NCBI RefSeq assembly: GCF_011813015.1
Contig: NZ_QHLQ01000023.1
Location: 1-64,000 of the forward strand
DNA: 64,000 bases
From: Parasedimentitalea denitrificans
GTDB taxonomy: Bacteria; Pseudomonadota; Alphaproteobacteria; Rhodobacterales; Rhodobacteraceae
Direction of reading: 5' to 3'
Positions 35,353 through 44,678 of this stretch are shown here, in pieces. Position numbers and translations under genes: made by a program. The notes beneath the pieces are model-generated. The model saw only the letters and a list, made by a program, of their open reading frames with translations, did no database searches and was not told the origin of the DNA. Numbering within the stretch: position 1 is the first letter of the stretch; every line of letters starts with the position of its first letter.

Positions 35353-35781
35353 TTAGCTTTCCTTAGCCGAGTCTTCGGAGCCTGCAGCTTTGGCACGTTC
35401 ATCCATGAAATCGTCAAATTCAGCCTTGTCCTTGGCGTCGCGTAGACGTTGCAGGAAGCTTTCAAAGTCGCTCTGCTCTTGCTCTAGACGTTGAAGAGTG
35501 TCCTCTTTGTAGGCGTCAAATGCGCTGTTGCCGGTTGAAGACATCGAATGGCGAGCCCAGCGTTTGCTTGCGCTGCGGTGACGAAACGAGGATGAGAACA
35601 TCTTTTTGCTCCAGATCATGTAAAAGAGAAGGGCCAGTCCGATTGGCCAAAAGAAGACGAAGCCGAGTACCATGGCTGCAATCCAGGCACCTTTGCCTTT
35701 GCTGTCCAACCAGGATTCGCTGCGGGAAAACCATCCTTGTTCGCTATGTAGCGGGGCGGCGGTTTCAGTGTAGGTGGTCAT
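35353..35781 (-). CDS. DUF2852 domain protein
   Basis: A 142-residue protein of the DUF2852 family found in alphaproteobacteria. It has one clear membrane helix (AWIAAMVLGFVFFWPIGLALLFYMIWSK, residues 31-58), the conserved WSKKMF, then a helical acidic C-terminus (AFDAYKEDTLQRLEQEQSDFESFLQRLRDAKDKAEFDDFM) of probable coiled-coil nature. No function known. First gene of a short minus-strand group with the RDD protein, bpt and the VOC protein. Confidence 0.88.
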   Translation of the reverse strand: MTTYTETAAPLHSEQGWFSRSESWLDSKGKGAWIAAMVLGFVFFWPIGLALLFYMIWSKKMFSSSFRHRSASKRWARHSMSSTGNSAFDAYKEDTLQRLEQEQSDFESFLQRLRDAKDKAEFDDFMDERAKAAGSEDSAKES

Positions 35782-35893
35782 CTAATATCTCCCTGGGTAC
35801 AAGTGAATGTAAATTCCTTTCACATTGTGGTATATCGGATCGCGCCTGAGGCTTTGCAAGAGGTATGTAAATCTTTTTTACATTTTTCGAAAG

Positions 35894-38671
35894 CTAGCCT
35901 TCTAACGAACTTTTAATTGCGGCCAATAGATCTGCTCGTCGTACAGGCTTCAGCAGGCGGATGTCCTCAGGTCGCAATCCGTCGCCCTTTGTCGTCTCTT
36001 CGCTTGCGTAACCGGACATGAAGATAACGGGCAGGTCTGGCGCTCTTTCCCGGATTGCCCCGCTTAGTGCGATCCCCTGCAGGCTTCCGGGCATCATGAT
36101 ATCTGTCAATAGCAGGTCAATTGTCGGATCTGCCTCAAACAATTCCAGCGCCTCGTCACCGGACGTGGCAGCCGTTACACCGTACCCCGCTTTTTTAAGA
36201 ATTTTGACAATGATAGGAAGGATTGCCTTGTCATCCTCTGCAACTAGGATTTTCTGGTGGTCACCCCGCAAATTTTGGGCCTTTCGAGGTTTTGTCTCGC
36301 TAGTTGGGAGTTCTTCGGCAGAAGCCTTGAAAAAGAGCTTGAACGTCGTCCCGACACCAGGTTCCGAGAAAACCTGTATCATGCCACCTGACTGCTCCAT
36401 AAAGCCTAAGACCATAGACAGCCCTAGTCCTGTTCCAGCATTGGGCGCCTTGGTTGAAAAGAAAGGCTCGAAGATGTGGACCAGTTTGTCGCTGGGAATG
36501 CCATGCCCTGCATCGCTAACAGACAGAACCACGTAACGGCCAGGTTCCATTTTCTCTTGGCGCGCATCAACGTTGCCTTCGCCCAGGTCCACATTTGCGG
36601 TTTCGATCGAGAGTTCCCCCCCCTCGGGCATGGCATCACGTGCATTGACGATCAGGTTCAATAACGCACTTTCGGTCGAGCTAATGTCTGCCTTAATTGG
36701 CCATAGACCGGGCATCAGGGACGTTCTAACGTAGATGCTGGACGGAAGAGTGCGTTCGGTCCAATTGCGTGTTTCATCCACGATTGAATTGAGATCGATG
36801 ATGCTTGGGTCCAGACTTGCTCTGCGTGCAAAGGCCAGCATGCTGCGGGTCAATTCAGCACCACGCTGGGTGGCATTGATGCCAGCGTCGATCAGGGACA
36901 GGTGCTCATCATCCATTTCGTCGTCGCGCAACAGCTCAAGATTGCCCATAATTGCGGCCAGCAGGTTGTTGAAGTCATGTGCCACACCGCCGGTCAATTG
37001 ACCGATGCTGTCTAGCTTTTGGGCCCGTGCAGCTAACTTTTGTTGCTCTTCCAGTTGTTGTTGGGTTTTAACCGTAGCAGTGATATCAGTAACAAATCCA
37101 ACAGTTCGGGTGACACCTTCTTCTTCCATGTATGCGCTTGTGTGTGTTTCCAACCATTTGCGCTCGCCGGATCGAGCTGTAATCTGGTAGCGGCTTGAAT
37201 AGGCTTCGAGATTATCAATGGTCTTGGAAAACAATCGCGTCATCCGGATGAAGTCATCTTGGTCAATAGTCGTTTCTAATATGCCGTGTGTCGTGTAGAC
37301 CTCTTCGGGTGTATAGCCCCAGATGTCCGTGCATTGGGGGCTAACGTAAACGGTTGTCGCGCCTTCAGATTTTGTGATCCGGCGACTGAACACTGCCCCC
37401 GGTAGGTTCCCAATGATCCTTTCAAGTCGAGCCTGGACACGGGCAGTGTTCCTTTCGGCTTCGCGTCTTGTCGAAATATCGCGAACAACCAGAACCAACT
37501 CATCTGTCCCAGAGATGGGACAGAGATGCGCCTCTCGATCCCGGCGCCTTCCTTTAAAATCAAGTTGGTATTCCCAAGTTACAACCTCCCTTGTGTCGAG
37601 TTGTTTGCGCATATTCTCTTCAAACAGCGCTAAAGGGCGCGGGGGGAAAATCTCCGCCATATTTCGGCCAAGGAAGGAGACCGGATCATCGACCGGACCG
37701 GCTCCGGGGCGGACCCGATAGTCAAGAATTTTCCCATATTGATCGATGCGAAAATAACTATCTGGAAGTGCGCCAAGTAAAGCAGCCATCTGCTTGGTTC
37801 GGTCCATGGTTGCATCTTGCGACTGCTTTAGGTCGTGTTTCAGCTTAACCAGTGCCCTCCCAATTTGCCCCAGTTCGTCGGAGCGGGTGGCAACCGGAAA
37901 TTCGCTATCCAGATTGCCTTCAATCAAGGTATCCATGCTATCACGAATTTTGGTGATCGGCCGTGTAATGGTCCGCGAGGTTAGCCAAACGATTACAAGC
38001 AGGCCTAATCCGCCCAGAGCTACGCCAAGCAATATATTTTGAGTTAGGATATATGCGACATCAAGAGAGGGCTGGATATTCTTGCGGACCTCAAGCACCC
38101 CGCGTACATCCCCCATTTCCCAGTCTGTTTTTGGTGAATCTGGGTGAGAGTTGTGGCAGGAAACACAGACTTCGGCGACCATCCGATCCGCCACTGCAAC
38201 CCTCAAGTATTTTACGCCATTCTCGACCGCCTGACGTTTATAGGTTCCATCAGGGTTTATTTTTAAATAGGCCCAGGACTCTTTCATGAAGCTGTCCAAT
38301 TGCCGGCTCGATCGGCCCGGAAATGGAAAGCCACTGTACAGAGTCAAGGTGATATTCTGGTCGCTTATCAACCTGCTTAAATCATGGATGAATGTGGCTG
38401 GAAGAGGAATGGTTCTTGGGTCGCCTTCGTGCTCGATACCCACTGATAAGTCACTTGATGCCTCGACGTCCGCTATCACGTTCTTGGTGTAGTATTCGCG
38501 GATTTTCTTAACTTGGATTGCCAAGTCGGTCGCAGACGCGGTGGCCGCAGCTATGGTACTGTTCTCAAGGATGCGAGGAATCGTGACCCAAGCGATGCCC
38601 ATGCACAGAAGAAAAAAAAGAGGAATTGGAATGGATAATCGAAAGACAATTGATTGAACCATTTTCCACAT
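35894..38671 (-). CDS. Hybrid sensor histidine kinase with c-type heme (DUF3365) sensor domain
   Basis: A 925-residue hybrid kinase. Order: membrane helix 10-32; periplasmic Tll0287-like (DUF3365) domain with a CxxCH heme motif at 169-173 (EVCVSCHNSHPDSPKTDW); second helix near 205-225; HAMP; PAS near 300-400; PAS near 420-540 (VYVSPQCTDIWGYTPEEVYTTHG); HisKA with the His in GGVAHDFNNLLAAIMGNLELL; HATPase_c; and a C-terminal receiver with Asp in LLLTDIMMPGS. Covalent heme in the sensor points to detection of redox state, oxygen or NO. I chose ATG 38671, with GGAG seven bases upstream, over 38695. No DNA-binding partner is adjacent, so the output is unknown. Confidence 0.9.
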   Translation of the reverse strand: MWKMVQSIVFRLSIPIPLFFLLCMGIAWVTIPRILENSTIAAATASATDLAIQVKKIREYYTKNVIADVEASSDLSVGIEHEGDPRTIPLPATFIHDLSRLISDQNITLTLYSGFPFPGRSSRQLDSFMKESWAYLKINPDGTYKRQAVENGVKYLRVAVADRMVAEVCVSCHNSHPDSPKTDWEMGDVRGVLEVRKNIQPSLDVAYILTQNILLGVALGGLGLLVIVWLTSRTITRPITKIRDSMDTLIEGNLDSEFPVATRSDELGQIGRALVKLKHDLKQSQDATMDRTKQMAALLGALPDSYFRIDQYGKILDYRVRPGAGPVDDPVSFLGRNMAEIFPPRPLALFEENMRKQLDTREVVTWEYQLDFKGRRRDREAHLCPISGTDELVLVVRDISTRREAERNTARVQARLERIIGNLPGAVFSRRITKSEGATTVYVSPQCTDIWGYTPEEVYTTHGILETTIDQDDFIRMTRLFSKTIDNLEAYSSRYQITARSGERKWLETHTSAYMEEEGVTRTVGFVTDITATVKTQQQLEEQQKLAARAQKLDSIGQLTGGVAHDFNNLLAAIMGNLELLRDDEMDDEHLSLIDAGINATQRGAELTRSMLAFARRASLDPSIIDLNSIVDETRNWTERTLPSSIYVRTSLMPGLWPIKADISSTESALLNLIVNARDAMPEGGELSIETANVDLGEGNVDARQEKMEPGRYVVLSVSDAGHGIPSDKLVHIFEPFFSTKAPNAGTGLGLSMVLGFMEQSGGMIQVFSEPGVGTTFKLFFKASAEELPTSETKPRKAQNLRGDHQKILVAEDDKAILPIIVKILKKAGYGVTAATSGDEALELFEADPTIDLLLTDIMMPGSLQGIALSGAIRERAPDLPVIFMSGYASEETTKGDGLRPEDIRLLKPVRRADLLAAIKSSLEG

Positions 38672-39069
38672 ACTGTGACTCCACCATTCGAACACGGTAC
38701 CACATGGGGTAAACTATCAAGAAACAAGCAAATCCGATGTGTAACGCAAGGACGGTAGTCTGCTGAGTTTTGCCAGTTTGATACTGGAGATAGCTTAGGT
38801 CCAATTCTTGGCAATCTCTTGTGAGAATAGCCAGTTCAAGAAAATATTGCCAAAATCATTTCGTAATTTGGTTTCATACGATCAAATCGTAAGGGCCCTA
38901 AGTATAATTGAAGGTCCCAGCCAACCGTTAGCGCAGTGCTAAAATGAGGATGGAAATCAAAAGTTGTAGCAGCTGCATCGATGCAGCTGATGCTGTCGTC
39001 AACAGCCCCGAAGTTTAAGTTCGAGGTTGCTATAATGTGGGGGGCTGTTCAAACGCCGGGCTTGGATTC
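38672..39069. other. Gene-free region between hybrid kinase and dmdD
   Basis: About 400 bp without a gene. It contains the kinase promoter and, near 38970-38989, a perfect 20-bp palindrome followed by a GCTGT/ACAGC stem. These lie on the 3' side of dmdD and may serve as terminators. Confidence 0.6.
38970..38989. repeat. Perfect 20-bp palindrome downstream of dmdD
   Basis: CAGCTGCATC followed directly by its reverse complement GATGCAGCTG. It can form a hairpin in RNA from either strand or bind a dimeric protein. No strong T-run follows on either side. Confidence 0.5.
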
Positions 39070-39879
39070 TTATTCGCTATTGGGGCGAACGCGCGCAGCG
39101 CTCTTGTCTGCAAATGCAGCCAGACGGGCACGTGCGTCCGGTTGCGTATTTACGACACCAGCTACTACAGACTCGGCATAGGCAGCATCCATCGCTGACA
39201 TGTTCTGCATGTGGCTAACGGCCGAGCAGATCGCGAAATTTGACAGCGGTAGGTTTTGAGCAGCCTTACGCGCCAGTTCCATCGCGTAGTCCAGGCTCGA
39301 GCCGTCGACAATATACTGGGCAAGGCCCAGATCGACGGCTTCTTGTCCCTGATATACGCGGCCGGTAAGCATCATGTCGACCATGCGAGCTTTTCCGACC
39401 AGATCAGTGACCCGGATGGTTGCTCCACCACCGGTAAACAACCCGCGTTGACCTTCGGGCAGTGCGAAATAAGCAGTTTGGTCCATAACCCGTACGTGGG
39501 CAGAGCTGGCTAGCTCCAGACCGCCGCCGACAACTGCGCCTTGTAGGGCTGCAATGATTGGAACGCCACCGTATTCCATCTTGTTGAAAGCCTCATGCCA
39601 GCGCAGGCAGATATGCATGAAATCAGCCGGGCTGCGGTCGTCGTTATGGTGTTCAACCAGGTCAAGTCCTGCACAAAAGTGATCGCCAGAACCAGCCAAA
39701 ACAACTGCTCGAACACCCGCGCGGGGGGCGGTTGAGAAAAAGTCCACCAGTTCTTCGATGGTGTCAGTATCCAGCGCGTTGCGTTTCTTTGGGCGATTTA
39801 GAGTCACAACCCAAACCCCGTCGTCATGGTCCTCAATCGAGAGGTTCTTAAAGCGGGAGATGTCAATCTGCAGGGGCAT
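39070..39879 (-). CDS. dmdD: Methylthioacryloyl-CoA hydratase (DmdD), crotonase family
   Basis: Hydrates methylthioacryloyl-CoA, leading to release of methanethiol and acetaldehyde in the demethylation branch of DMSP degradation. Seen in 269 residues: crotonase fold with oxyanion-hole segments FCAGLDLVEH and GAVVGGGLELAS, and two active-site glutamates E122 and E142 (GGGLELAS, ALPEGQRGLF), which correspond with a one-residue offset to E121 and E141 reported for the Ruegeria pomeroyi enzyme (from memory). dmdC lies 51 bp upstream on the same strand, as in Ruegeria. A general enoyl-CoA hydratase is the alternative, but the pairing with dmdC and the overall resemblance favour DmdD. Confidence 0.85.
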   Translation of the reverse strand: MPLQIDISRFKNLSIEDHDDGVWVVTLNRPKKRNALDTDTIEELVDFFSTAPRAGVRAVVLAGSGDHFCAGLDLVEHHNDDRSPADFMHICLRWHEAFNKMEYGGVPIIAALQGAVVGGGLELASSAHVRVMDQTAYFALPEGQRGLFTGGGATIRVTDLVGKARMVDMMLTGRVYQGQEAVDLGLAQYIVDGSSLDYAMELARKAAQNLPLSNFAICSAVSHMQNMSAMDAAYAESVVAGVVNTQPDARARLAAFADKSAARVRPNSE

Positions 39880-39930
39880 ATTGGTGTCCTTATTAGCAGG
39901 TTAGAAAGGGGGATTCCCCCGTTTCAGGGG

Positions 39931-41700
39931 TTACAGAGCAAAGTCGAGCAGGCTCTTGGCGCCTTCCATAACGCGGTCGCGCTGTGTTTCCGTATCGGGC
40001 AGGATGTGTTCGGCATAAAAGCGAGCAGAGGCGATTTTGGCTGCCATGAACGCGGGGTCATCTCCGGCAGCCAATGCTTCTTCGGCGACCAAGGCGGAAC
40101 GAGCCAACTGCCAGCCTGAAATCAAATTGCCGGCCAACATCAGATAAGGAACACCACCGGCGAATGTGGCGTTGATGTCTTGCTTTCCGGTTGCCAGCAT
40201 GTAGTCCACAACGGATTGGAACGCTGTGCGTGCTTTGGATAGCCGTGCCGATATCGCCCTTGCCGTGCTTGATCCCTGAGACAGGTCCTGTTCGGTCTGC
40301 TTTATCATTTCAACCATGCGCAGGGCTGTCGCGCCGCCATCACGCAGGGTTTTACGGCCGATCAGGTCGTTGGCCTGAATGGCGGTTGTACCCTCATAGA
40401 TTGGCAGGATGCGCGCATCTCGGTAGTGCTGCGCCGCTCCGGTCTCTTCGATGAAACCCATACCGCCGTGAATCTGCACCCCGTTTGAGGCCGTCTCTAC
40501 GCCCATCTCTGTGCAGTAACCTTTGACCAGTGGTACCAGAAACTCGTGGATAGAAGTGGCCTCGGCCCGAACTTCGGGCGTTTCACCATGCAAAGACAAA
40601 TCTTGCCAGCCCGCAGTAAACGCTGCCATTGCACGGCAGCCTTCGGTCATCGCCCGCATGCGCGCTAATAGGCGGCGTACATCAGGGTGGTTGACTATTG
40701 CGACGGCGTCTTTTGATGATCCATCAACTGGGCGCCCTTGAATGCGCTCTTTGGCATAAGCCAGCGCAGCCTGAGTGGCGCGTTCTCCAATGGCGACACC
40801 CTGCAATCCTACAGTGTACCGAGCTGCGTTCATCATTTTGAACATATAGCTCAAACCGGCGTTTTCCTCGCCAATTAGGAAACCAGTCGCGCCCTCAAAT
40901 TCCAGCACAGCCGTGGGGCTGGCCTTGATGCCCAGCTTGTGCTCGATGCTTTGGCAGCGCACTGAATTTTGGTCGCCCAATGATCCATCCGCGTTCACCA
41001 TGTATTTTGGCACTAGAAACAGGCTGATACCTTTGACGCCAGCAGGGGCATCCGCTGTGCGTGCCAACACCAGATGAATGGTGTTCTCCGACATGTCATG
41101 TTCGCCGTAGGTGATAAATATCTTGGTGCCGGTGATCTGATATGAGCCATCATCCTGCCGGTCAGCCCGACTGCGCAACAAGGCAAGGTCACTACCTGCC
41201 TGTGGCTCTGTCAGGTTCATTGTTCCGGTCCATTTGCCGGAAACCAGATTGGTCAGATAGGTGTCTTTGGTTTCTGCAGAGCCAACGGTTAGCAATGCTT
41301 CTATAGCACCGTCCGTCAACAAGGGACACAGAGCAAAGCTCATGTTGGCGGCGTTCAGGATCTCGGTGGCTGCGGCCCCGACAACCCTCGGCAAGCTTTG
41401 CCCGCCGTACTCCTCTGGGTGCGGCAGGCTTTGCCAGCCCATGTCGACAAATTGCGTATAGGCATCTTCGAACCCGGACGGCATGATGACTTTGCCATCC
41501 TTGAACTGTGATCCGACCTCGTCGCCTGGGGTATTCAATGGTGCGATTTCTTCGGCACAGAACCGGCCCAGTTCCGACAGGACAGCGGCGACATCTTCTA
41601 GTTCTAACGTTCCATAAGGTGGCAAGTCATTCACCTCTGACCAGCCCGAGAGGTGCTCAATATTGAAAAGCATATCTTTGATCGGTGCTTCAAAAGTCAT
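39931..41700 (-). CDS. dmdC: 3-methylmercaptopropionyl-CoA dehydrogenase (DmdC), acyl-CoA dehydrogenase
   Basis: FAD enzyme that oxidises methylmercaptopropionyl-CoA to methylthioacryloyl-CoA. Seen in 589 residues: the large acyl-CoA dehydrogenase type with an extra C-terminal domain, flavin segments MNLTEPQAGSDLALLRS and KIFITYGEHD, SPTAVLEFEGATGFLIG, GVQIHGGMGFIEETGAAQHYRDARI and the catalytic-base glutamate E436 in LPIYEGTTAIQAND, close to the E435 recalled for Ruegeria DmdC. I chose ATG 41700 (AAGGA upstream). It is transcribed with dmdD and divergent from an AraC-family regulator. Other long-chain acyl-CoA dehydrogenases share this architecture, so the substrate is inferred from context. 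Confidence 0.82.
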   Translation of the reverse strand: MTFEAPIKDMLFNIEHLSGWSEVNDLPPYGTLELEDVAAVLSELGRFCAEEIAPLNTPGDEVGSQFKDGKVIMPSGFEDAYTQFVDMGWQSLPHPEEYGGQSLPRVVGAAATEILNAANMSFALCPLLTDGAIEALLTVGSAETKDTYLTNLVSGKWTGTMNLTEPQAGSDLALLRSRADRQDDGSYQITGTKIFITYGEHDMSENTIHLVLARTADAPAGVKGISLFLVPKYMVNADGSLGDQNSVRCQSIEHKLGIKASPTAVLEFEGATGFLIGEENAGLSYMFKMMNAARYTVGLQGVAIGERATQAALAYAKERIQGRPVDGSSKDAVAIVNHPDVRRLLARMRAMTEGCRAMAAFTAGWQDLSLHGETPEVRAEATSIHEFLVPLVKGYCTEMGVETASNGVQIHGGMGFIEETGAAQHYRDARILPIYEGTTAIQANDLIGRKTLRDGGATALRMVEMIKQTEQDLSQGSSTARAISARLSKARTAFQSVVDYMLATGKQDINATFAGGVPYLMLAGNLISGWQLARSALVAEEALAAGDDPAFMAAKIASARFYAEHILPDTETQRDRVMEGAKSLLDFAL

Positions 41701-41780
41701 CTGCTTGTCGTCCTTGCTGGATTTGCTATTTGAGCCAGATATCTGAACACCAGACACGTGGCTATCTCTCTTGCAGACGG

Positions 41781-41810
41781 AAAACTTGCAAAAAGTGACA
41801 AAACTTGCAA
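41781..41810 (+). promoter_or_regulatory. Direct repeat operator candidate between dmdC and araC-type gene
   Basis: Two exact copies of AAAACTTGCAA (41781-41791 and 41800-41810) with a 19-bp period, about two helical turns, in the 122-bp divergent promoter region. Direct half-sites at such spacing are typical of AraC-family regulators, so it may be the binding site of the adjacent regulator. Confidence 0.6.
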
Positions 41811-41822
41811 CAGAACGGTTCT

Positions 41823-42848
41823 ATGAATCGAGATAGCCGTCTACCAATCCTGCCCACCGTTTCACGAGCCTTTCTTGAGGATTGGTTGGCGGGGCTGCGC
41901 ACCTATTGCCCACCGCAGCAATTGGCAGGTTTTCTGGATCAGATTGGCCTAACCGATACCGTCCAGCCCCATGCTCGGGTGACACACGACCAGATCGTGC
42001 GATTGTATCAGCTGGTTGCGGTTGAAACCGGAGATGAGATGACCGGCCTGTGGAGCCGCACTATCCGTACCGGCGCGCTCAAGCATCTTTGTGCTTCGAT
42101 GCGGGGTGCGTCATCGCTGTCAGCGGCCTTGTTTCGGTTCTCGTCATTCTGGAACCTGTTGCTTGATGACTATGCCGTTGTACTTGAAACTGAAGAGGAG
42201 GCTCTGCGGTTGATGCTGGTGCCACGCGGACCACAGGAGGCCCAACGGTTCGGTCATATGCTTCTTCTGAAACTGGCGCATGGCATCGCCTCGTGGCTTA
42301 CAGGCCGAGAATTGCCATTGCGTGATGTCAGTTTCGTCTTTGACCGTCCGGATTTCGCCGAAGACTATCCAATTCTTTTTCCCACACCGGTTCGTTTTGG
42401 TCAGCCTCAGTCCAGCATCATCTTTTCCGGTTTGGCTGGCAGCTTGCCGGTGTCGCGCAGCGATTCCGAGATGCAGGACTTTTTGCTCCGCGCGCCGCGG
42501 GATTGGATTTTTACCAGCTCACGTGAACATGCTTTACCCCTACGGGTGCGCGAACTGCTATTGTTGTCAGACCGGCTGGATTATCACCTTGGCGATGCCG
42601 CGCTGGCGTTGAACCTGACGCCCCGTACATTGATCAGGCGGCTTGATGCAGACAGCACATCATTTCAGGGGATCAAGGACGGTCTGCGCCGCGACATCGC
42701 AATCCGTGATTTGTCCCATGGGAATAAGAGTATAGAGGCGATCTCACAGGATATTGGTTTTGCCTCGGCTGCGAATTTTCACCGGGCGTTTAAACGGTGG
42801 ACCAGCGTTACCCCGGGCGCCTACCGGCGACGTAACGCTGGGAGGTGA
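41823..42848 (+). CDS. AraC-family transcriptional regulator
   Basis: A 341-residue regulator with an OruR/ArgR-like N-terminal sensing domain (about 1-200, DQIGLTDTVQPHARVTHDQIVRLYQLVAVETGD) and a C-terminal AraC double helix-turn-helix (LGDAALALNLTPRTLIRRLDADSTSFQGIKDGLRRD, then SIEAISQDIGFASAANFHRAFKRWTSVTPGAYRR). I chose ATG 41823 (MNRDSRLP); the frame extends 18 bp upstream into a direct repeat. It is divergent from dmdCD and probably regulates it; the inducer might be DMSP or a degradation product such as acrylate or MMPA, which is inference. Confidence 0.88.
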   Translation: MNRDSRLPILPTVSRAFLEDWLAGLRTYCPPQQLAGFLDQIGLTDTVQPHARVTHDQIVRLYQLVAVETGDEMTGLWSRTIRTGALKHLCASMRGASSLSAALFRFSSFWNLLLDDYAVVLETEEEALRLMLVPRGPQEAQRFGHMLLLKLAHGIASWLTGRELPLRDVSFVFDRPDFAEDYPILFPTPVRFGQPQSSIIFSGLAGSLPVSRSDSEMQDFLLRAPRDWIFTSSREHALPLRVRELLLLSDRLDYHLGDAALALNLTPRTLIRRLDADSTSFQGIKDGLRRDIAIRDLSHGNKSIEAISQDIGFASAANFHRAFKRWTSVTPGAYRRRNAGR

Positions 42849-42878
42849 GCCGTGCCTGATAGTCTGGACGTCGAATGA

Positions 42879-43337
42879 TCAGACTATTACCGGGAATACG
42901 CTTGTTTTTTTGACCACACCGTAGACAAAACTTGTGTCGATAGACGCGATGCCCCCAATGGGGTGCAGCCGTTTTCGCACAAAGTTCTCATAATCATTTA
43001 GATCAGCCACGACGACCCGTAGCAGATAATCTGACATGCCGGTCATCACGAAACATTCCAGCACCTCGTCAACTTGACTGACACTTTTCTCGAACTGTTG
43101 CACGCAGTCGTCCGTGTGCCGTTCAAGTGAGACGCGAACAAATACCGTGACCGGCAGTCCGTAAGCCGCGGCATCGACATCGACGCTAAAACCTTTAATC
43201 GCACCGCTTTTCTCCAACAGCTTTAACCGGCGCAAGCAGGGCGATGGCGAAAGGTTGACCTCTGCCGCTAGATCTTGATTCGTCATCCGGCCATTTCGCT
43301 GCAATGCGCGGATAATCTGGCGATCTTTGTGGTCCAT
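42879..43337 (-). CDS. mdeR: Lrp/AsnC-family regulator (MdeR-like)
   Basis: A 152-residue feast/famine regulator. Seen: N-terminal winged helix (DRQIIRALQRNGRMTNQDLAAEVNLSPSPCLRRLKLLEKSGAIKG) and C-terminal RAM effector domain (PVTVFVRVSLERHTDD, CFVMTGMSDYLLRVVVADLNDYENFVRKRL). It is divergent from methionine gamma-lyase, the same arrangement as mdeR in the mdeAB locus of Pseudomonas putida, where MdeR activates the operon in response to methionine. Here it probably responds to methionine or a related amino acid. Confidence 0.87.
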   Translation of the reverse strand: MDHKDRQIIRALQRNGRMTNQDLAAEVNLSPSPCLRRLKLLEKSGAIKGFSVDVDAAAYGLPVTVFVRVSLERHTDDCVQQFEKSVSQVDEVLECFVMTGMSDYLLRVVVADLNDYENFVRKRLHPIGGIASIDTSFVYGVVKKTSVFPVIV

Positions 43338-43448
43338 CTGGGGCTCCGTTGGCAGAATATGCTAATCTATGCACCGGTAATGGCATTGATCGCAATATCT
43401 GCCGTGTCGAATGGCTCTACTCTTCTGTAAAGAATTGAGGAGACACCC

Positions 43449-44654
43449 ATGCGCAACCAATCCGATAGCTTTGCCACCCGTGCCATTCATCATGGATACG
43501 ACCCGATGGAAAATGAGGGATCGCTTGTTCCTCCTTTGCATCTGACATCTACCTTTGCTTTTGAAACGGCCGAGGCCGGTGGTGATATGTTTGCGGGTGA
43601 ACGGGCAGGGCACATCTATTCGCGCATTTCCAACCCGACGTGTGATCTGCTGGAAAAGCGTATCGCGGTACTAGAAGGCGCAGAGGCCGGGTTGGCACTG
43701 GCCTCGGGCATGGGCGCGATCACCTCTGCGATCTGGACTTTGGTGTCTCCTGGGGACGAGGTTATCTTGGATAAGACCCTCTATGGTTGCACGTTCTCCT
43801 TTATGCAGCACGGGCTGGCTAAATTTGGCGTCACAGTCACCCATGTTGACCTGACCAACCCAGAAAATCTGTGCGACGCGATGAGCGAAAAGACAAAGGT
43901 TGTCTATTTTGAGACACCGGCGAACCCGAACATGCGTCTGGTTGATATTCGGGCAGTTTCCGACATCGCGCATCAGGGCAATGCTACGGTGATTGTTGAT
44001 AACACCTATGCAACACCGTATCTGACCCGTCCGATTGAATTGGGTGCTGATCTAGCACTGCATTCAGCGACCAAATACCTTGGCGGTCATGGTGATGTTG
44101 TTGCTGGCCTGCTGGTTGGTAGTGCTGAATTAATCCAAGAAATTCGTCTGTATGGCATGAAGGACATGACTGGTGCAGTTATGGCGCCTTTCAACGCGAT
44201 GTTGGTGCTGCGTGGCTTGAAGACACTGGAACTGCGAATGGACCGTCACTGTTCCAGCGCCCAGGCAATTGCTGAAATGCTCGAAATGGCGCCGGGTGTG
44301 CAAAAGGTTTGGTATCCGGGTTTGCCAAGCTTTGAACAGTACGATCTGGCCGCACGTCAGATGTCGCAGTCCGGCGGCATGATTGCTTTTGAACTAGAGG
44401 GCGGGCTAGAGGCCGGCCGCGCCATGATGAACAAACTGGAACTGATCACACGGGCCGTGTCGCTGGGCGATGCGGAAACCCTGATCCAGCATCCAGCCAG
44501 CATGACCCATTCCACCTACACCCCAGAAGAGCGGGCCGAGCATGGTATCAGCGAAGGCTTGGTGCGATTGTCTGTTGGGCTGGAGGGGATCGACGATATT
44601 CTGGCTGATCTTCGTCAGGCCTTGCCGCAAACACCAATGTCCAACGCGGCGTAA
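43449..44654 (+). CDS. mdeA: L-methionine gamma-lyase
   Basis: PLP enzyme that splits methionine into methanethiol, 2-oxobutyrate and ammonia. Seen in 401 residues: Cys/Met metabolism fold with YSRISNPTCDLLEKRI, Y112 and the diagnostic C114 in LYGCTFSFMQHG (Cys116 in the Pseudomonas enzyme, absent from most related lyases), D184 in IVDNTYATP and the Schiff-base K209 in SATKYLGGHGDV. GGAG precedes the ATG. It forms an operon with the E1-like gene 24 bp downstream and is divergent from an Lrp regulator. Confidence 0.93.
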   Translation: MRNQSDSFATRAIHHGYDPMENEGSLVPPLHLTSTFAFETAEAGGDMFAGERAGHIYSRISNPTCDLLEKRIAVLEGAEAGLALASGMGAITSAIWTLVSPGDEVILDKTLYGCTFSFMQHGLAKFGVTVTHVDLTNPENLCDAMSEKTKVVYFETPANPNMRLVDIRAVSDIAHQGNATVIVDNTYATPYLTRPIELGADLALHSATKYLGGHGDVVAGLLVGSAELIQEIRLYGMKDMTGAVMAPFNAMLVLRGLKTLELRMDRHCSSAQAIAEMLEMAPGVQKVWYPGLPSFEQYDLAARQMSQSGGMIAFELEGGLEAGRAMMNKLELITRAVSLGDAETLIQHPASMTHSTYTPEERAEHGISEGLVRLSVGLEGIDDILADLRQALPQTPMSNAA

Positions 44655-44678
44655 GCAAGAAGAAAGAGGGGGAGAGGC

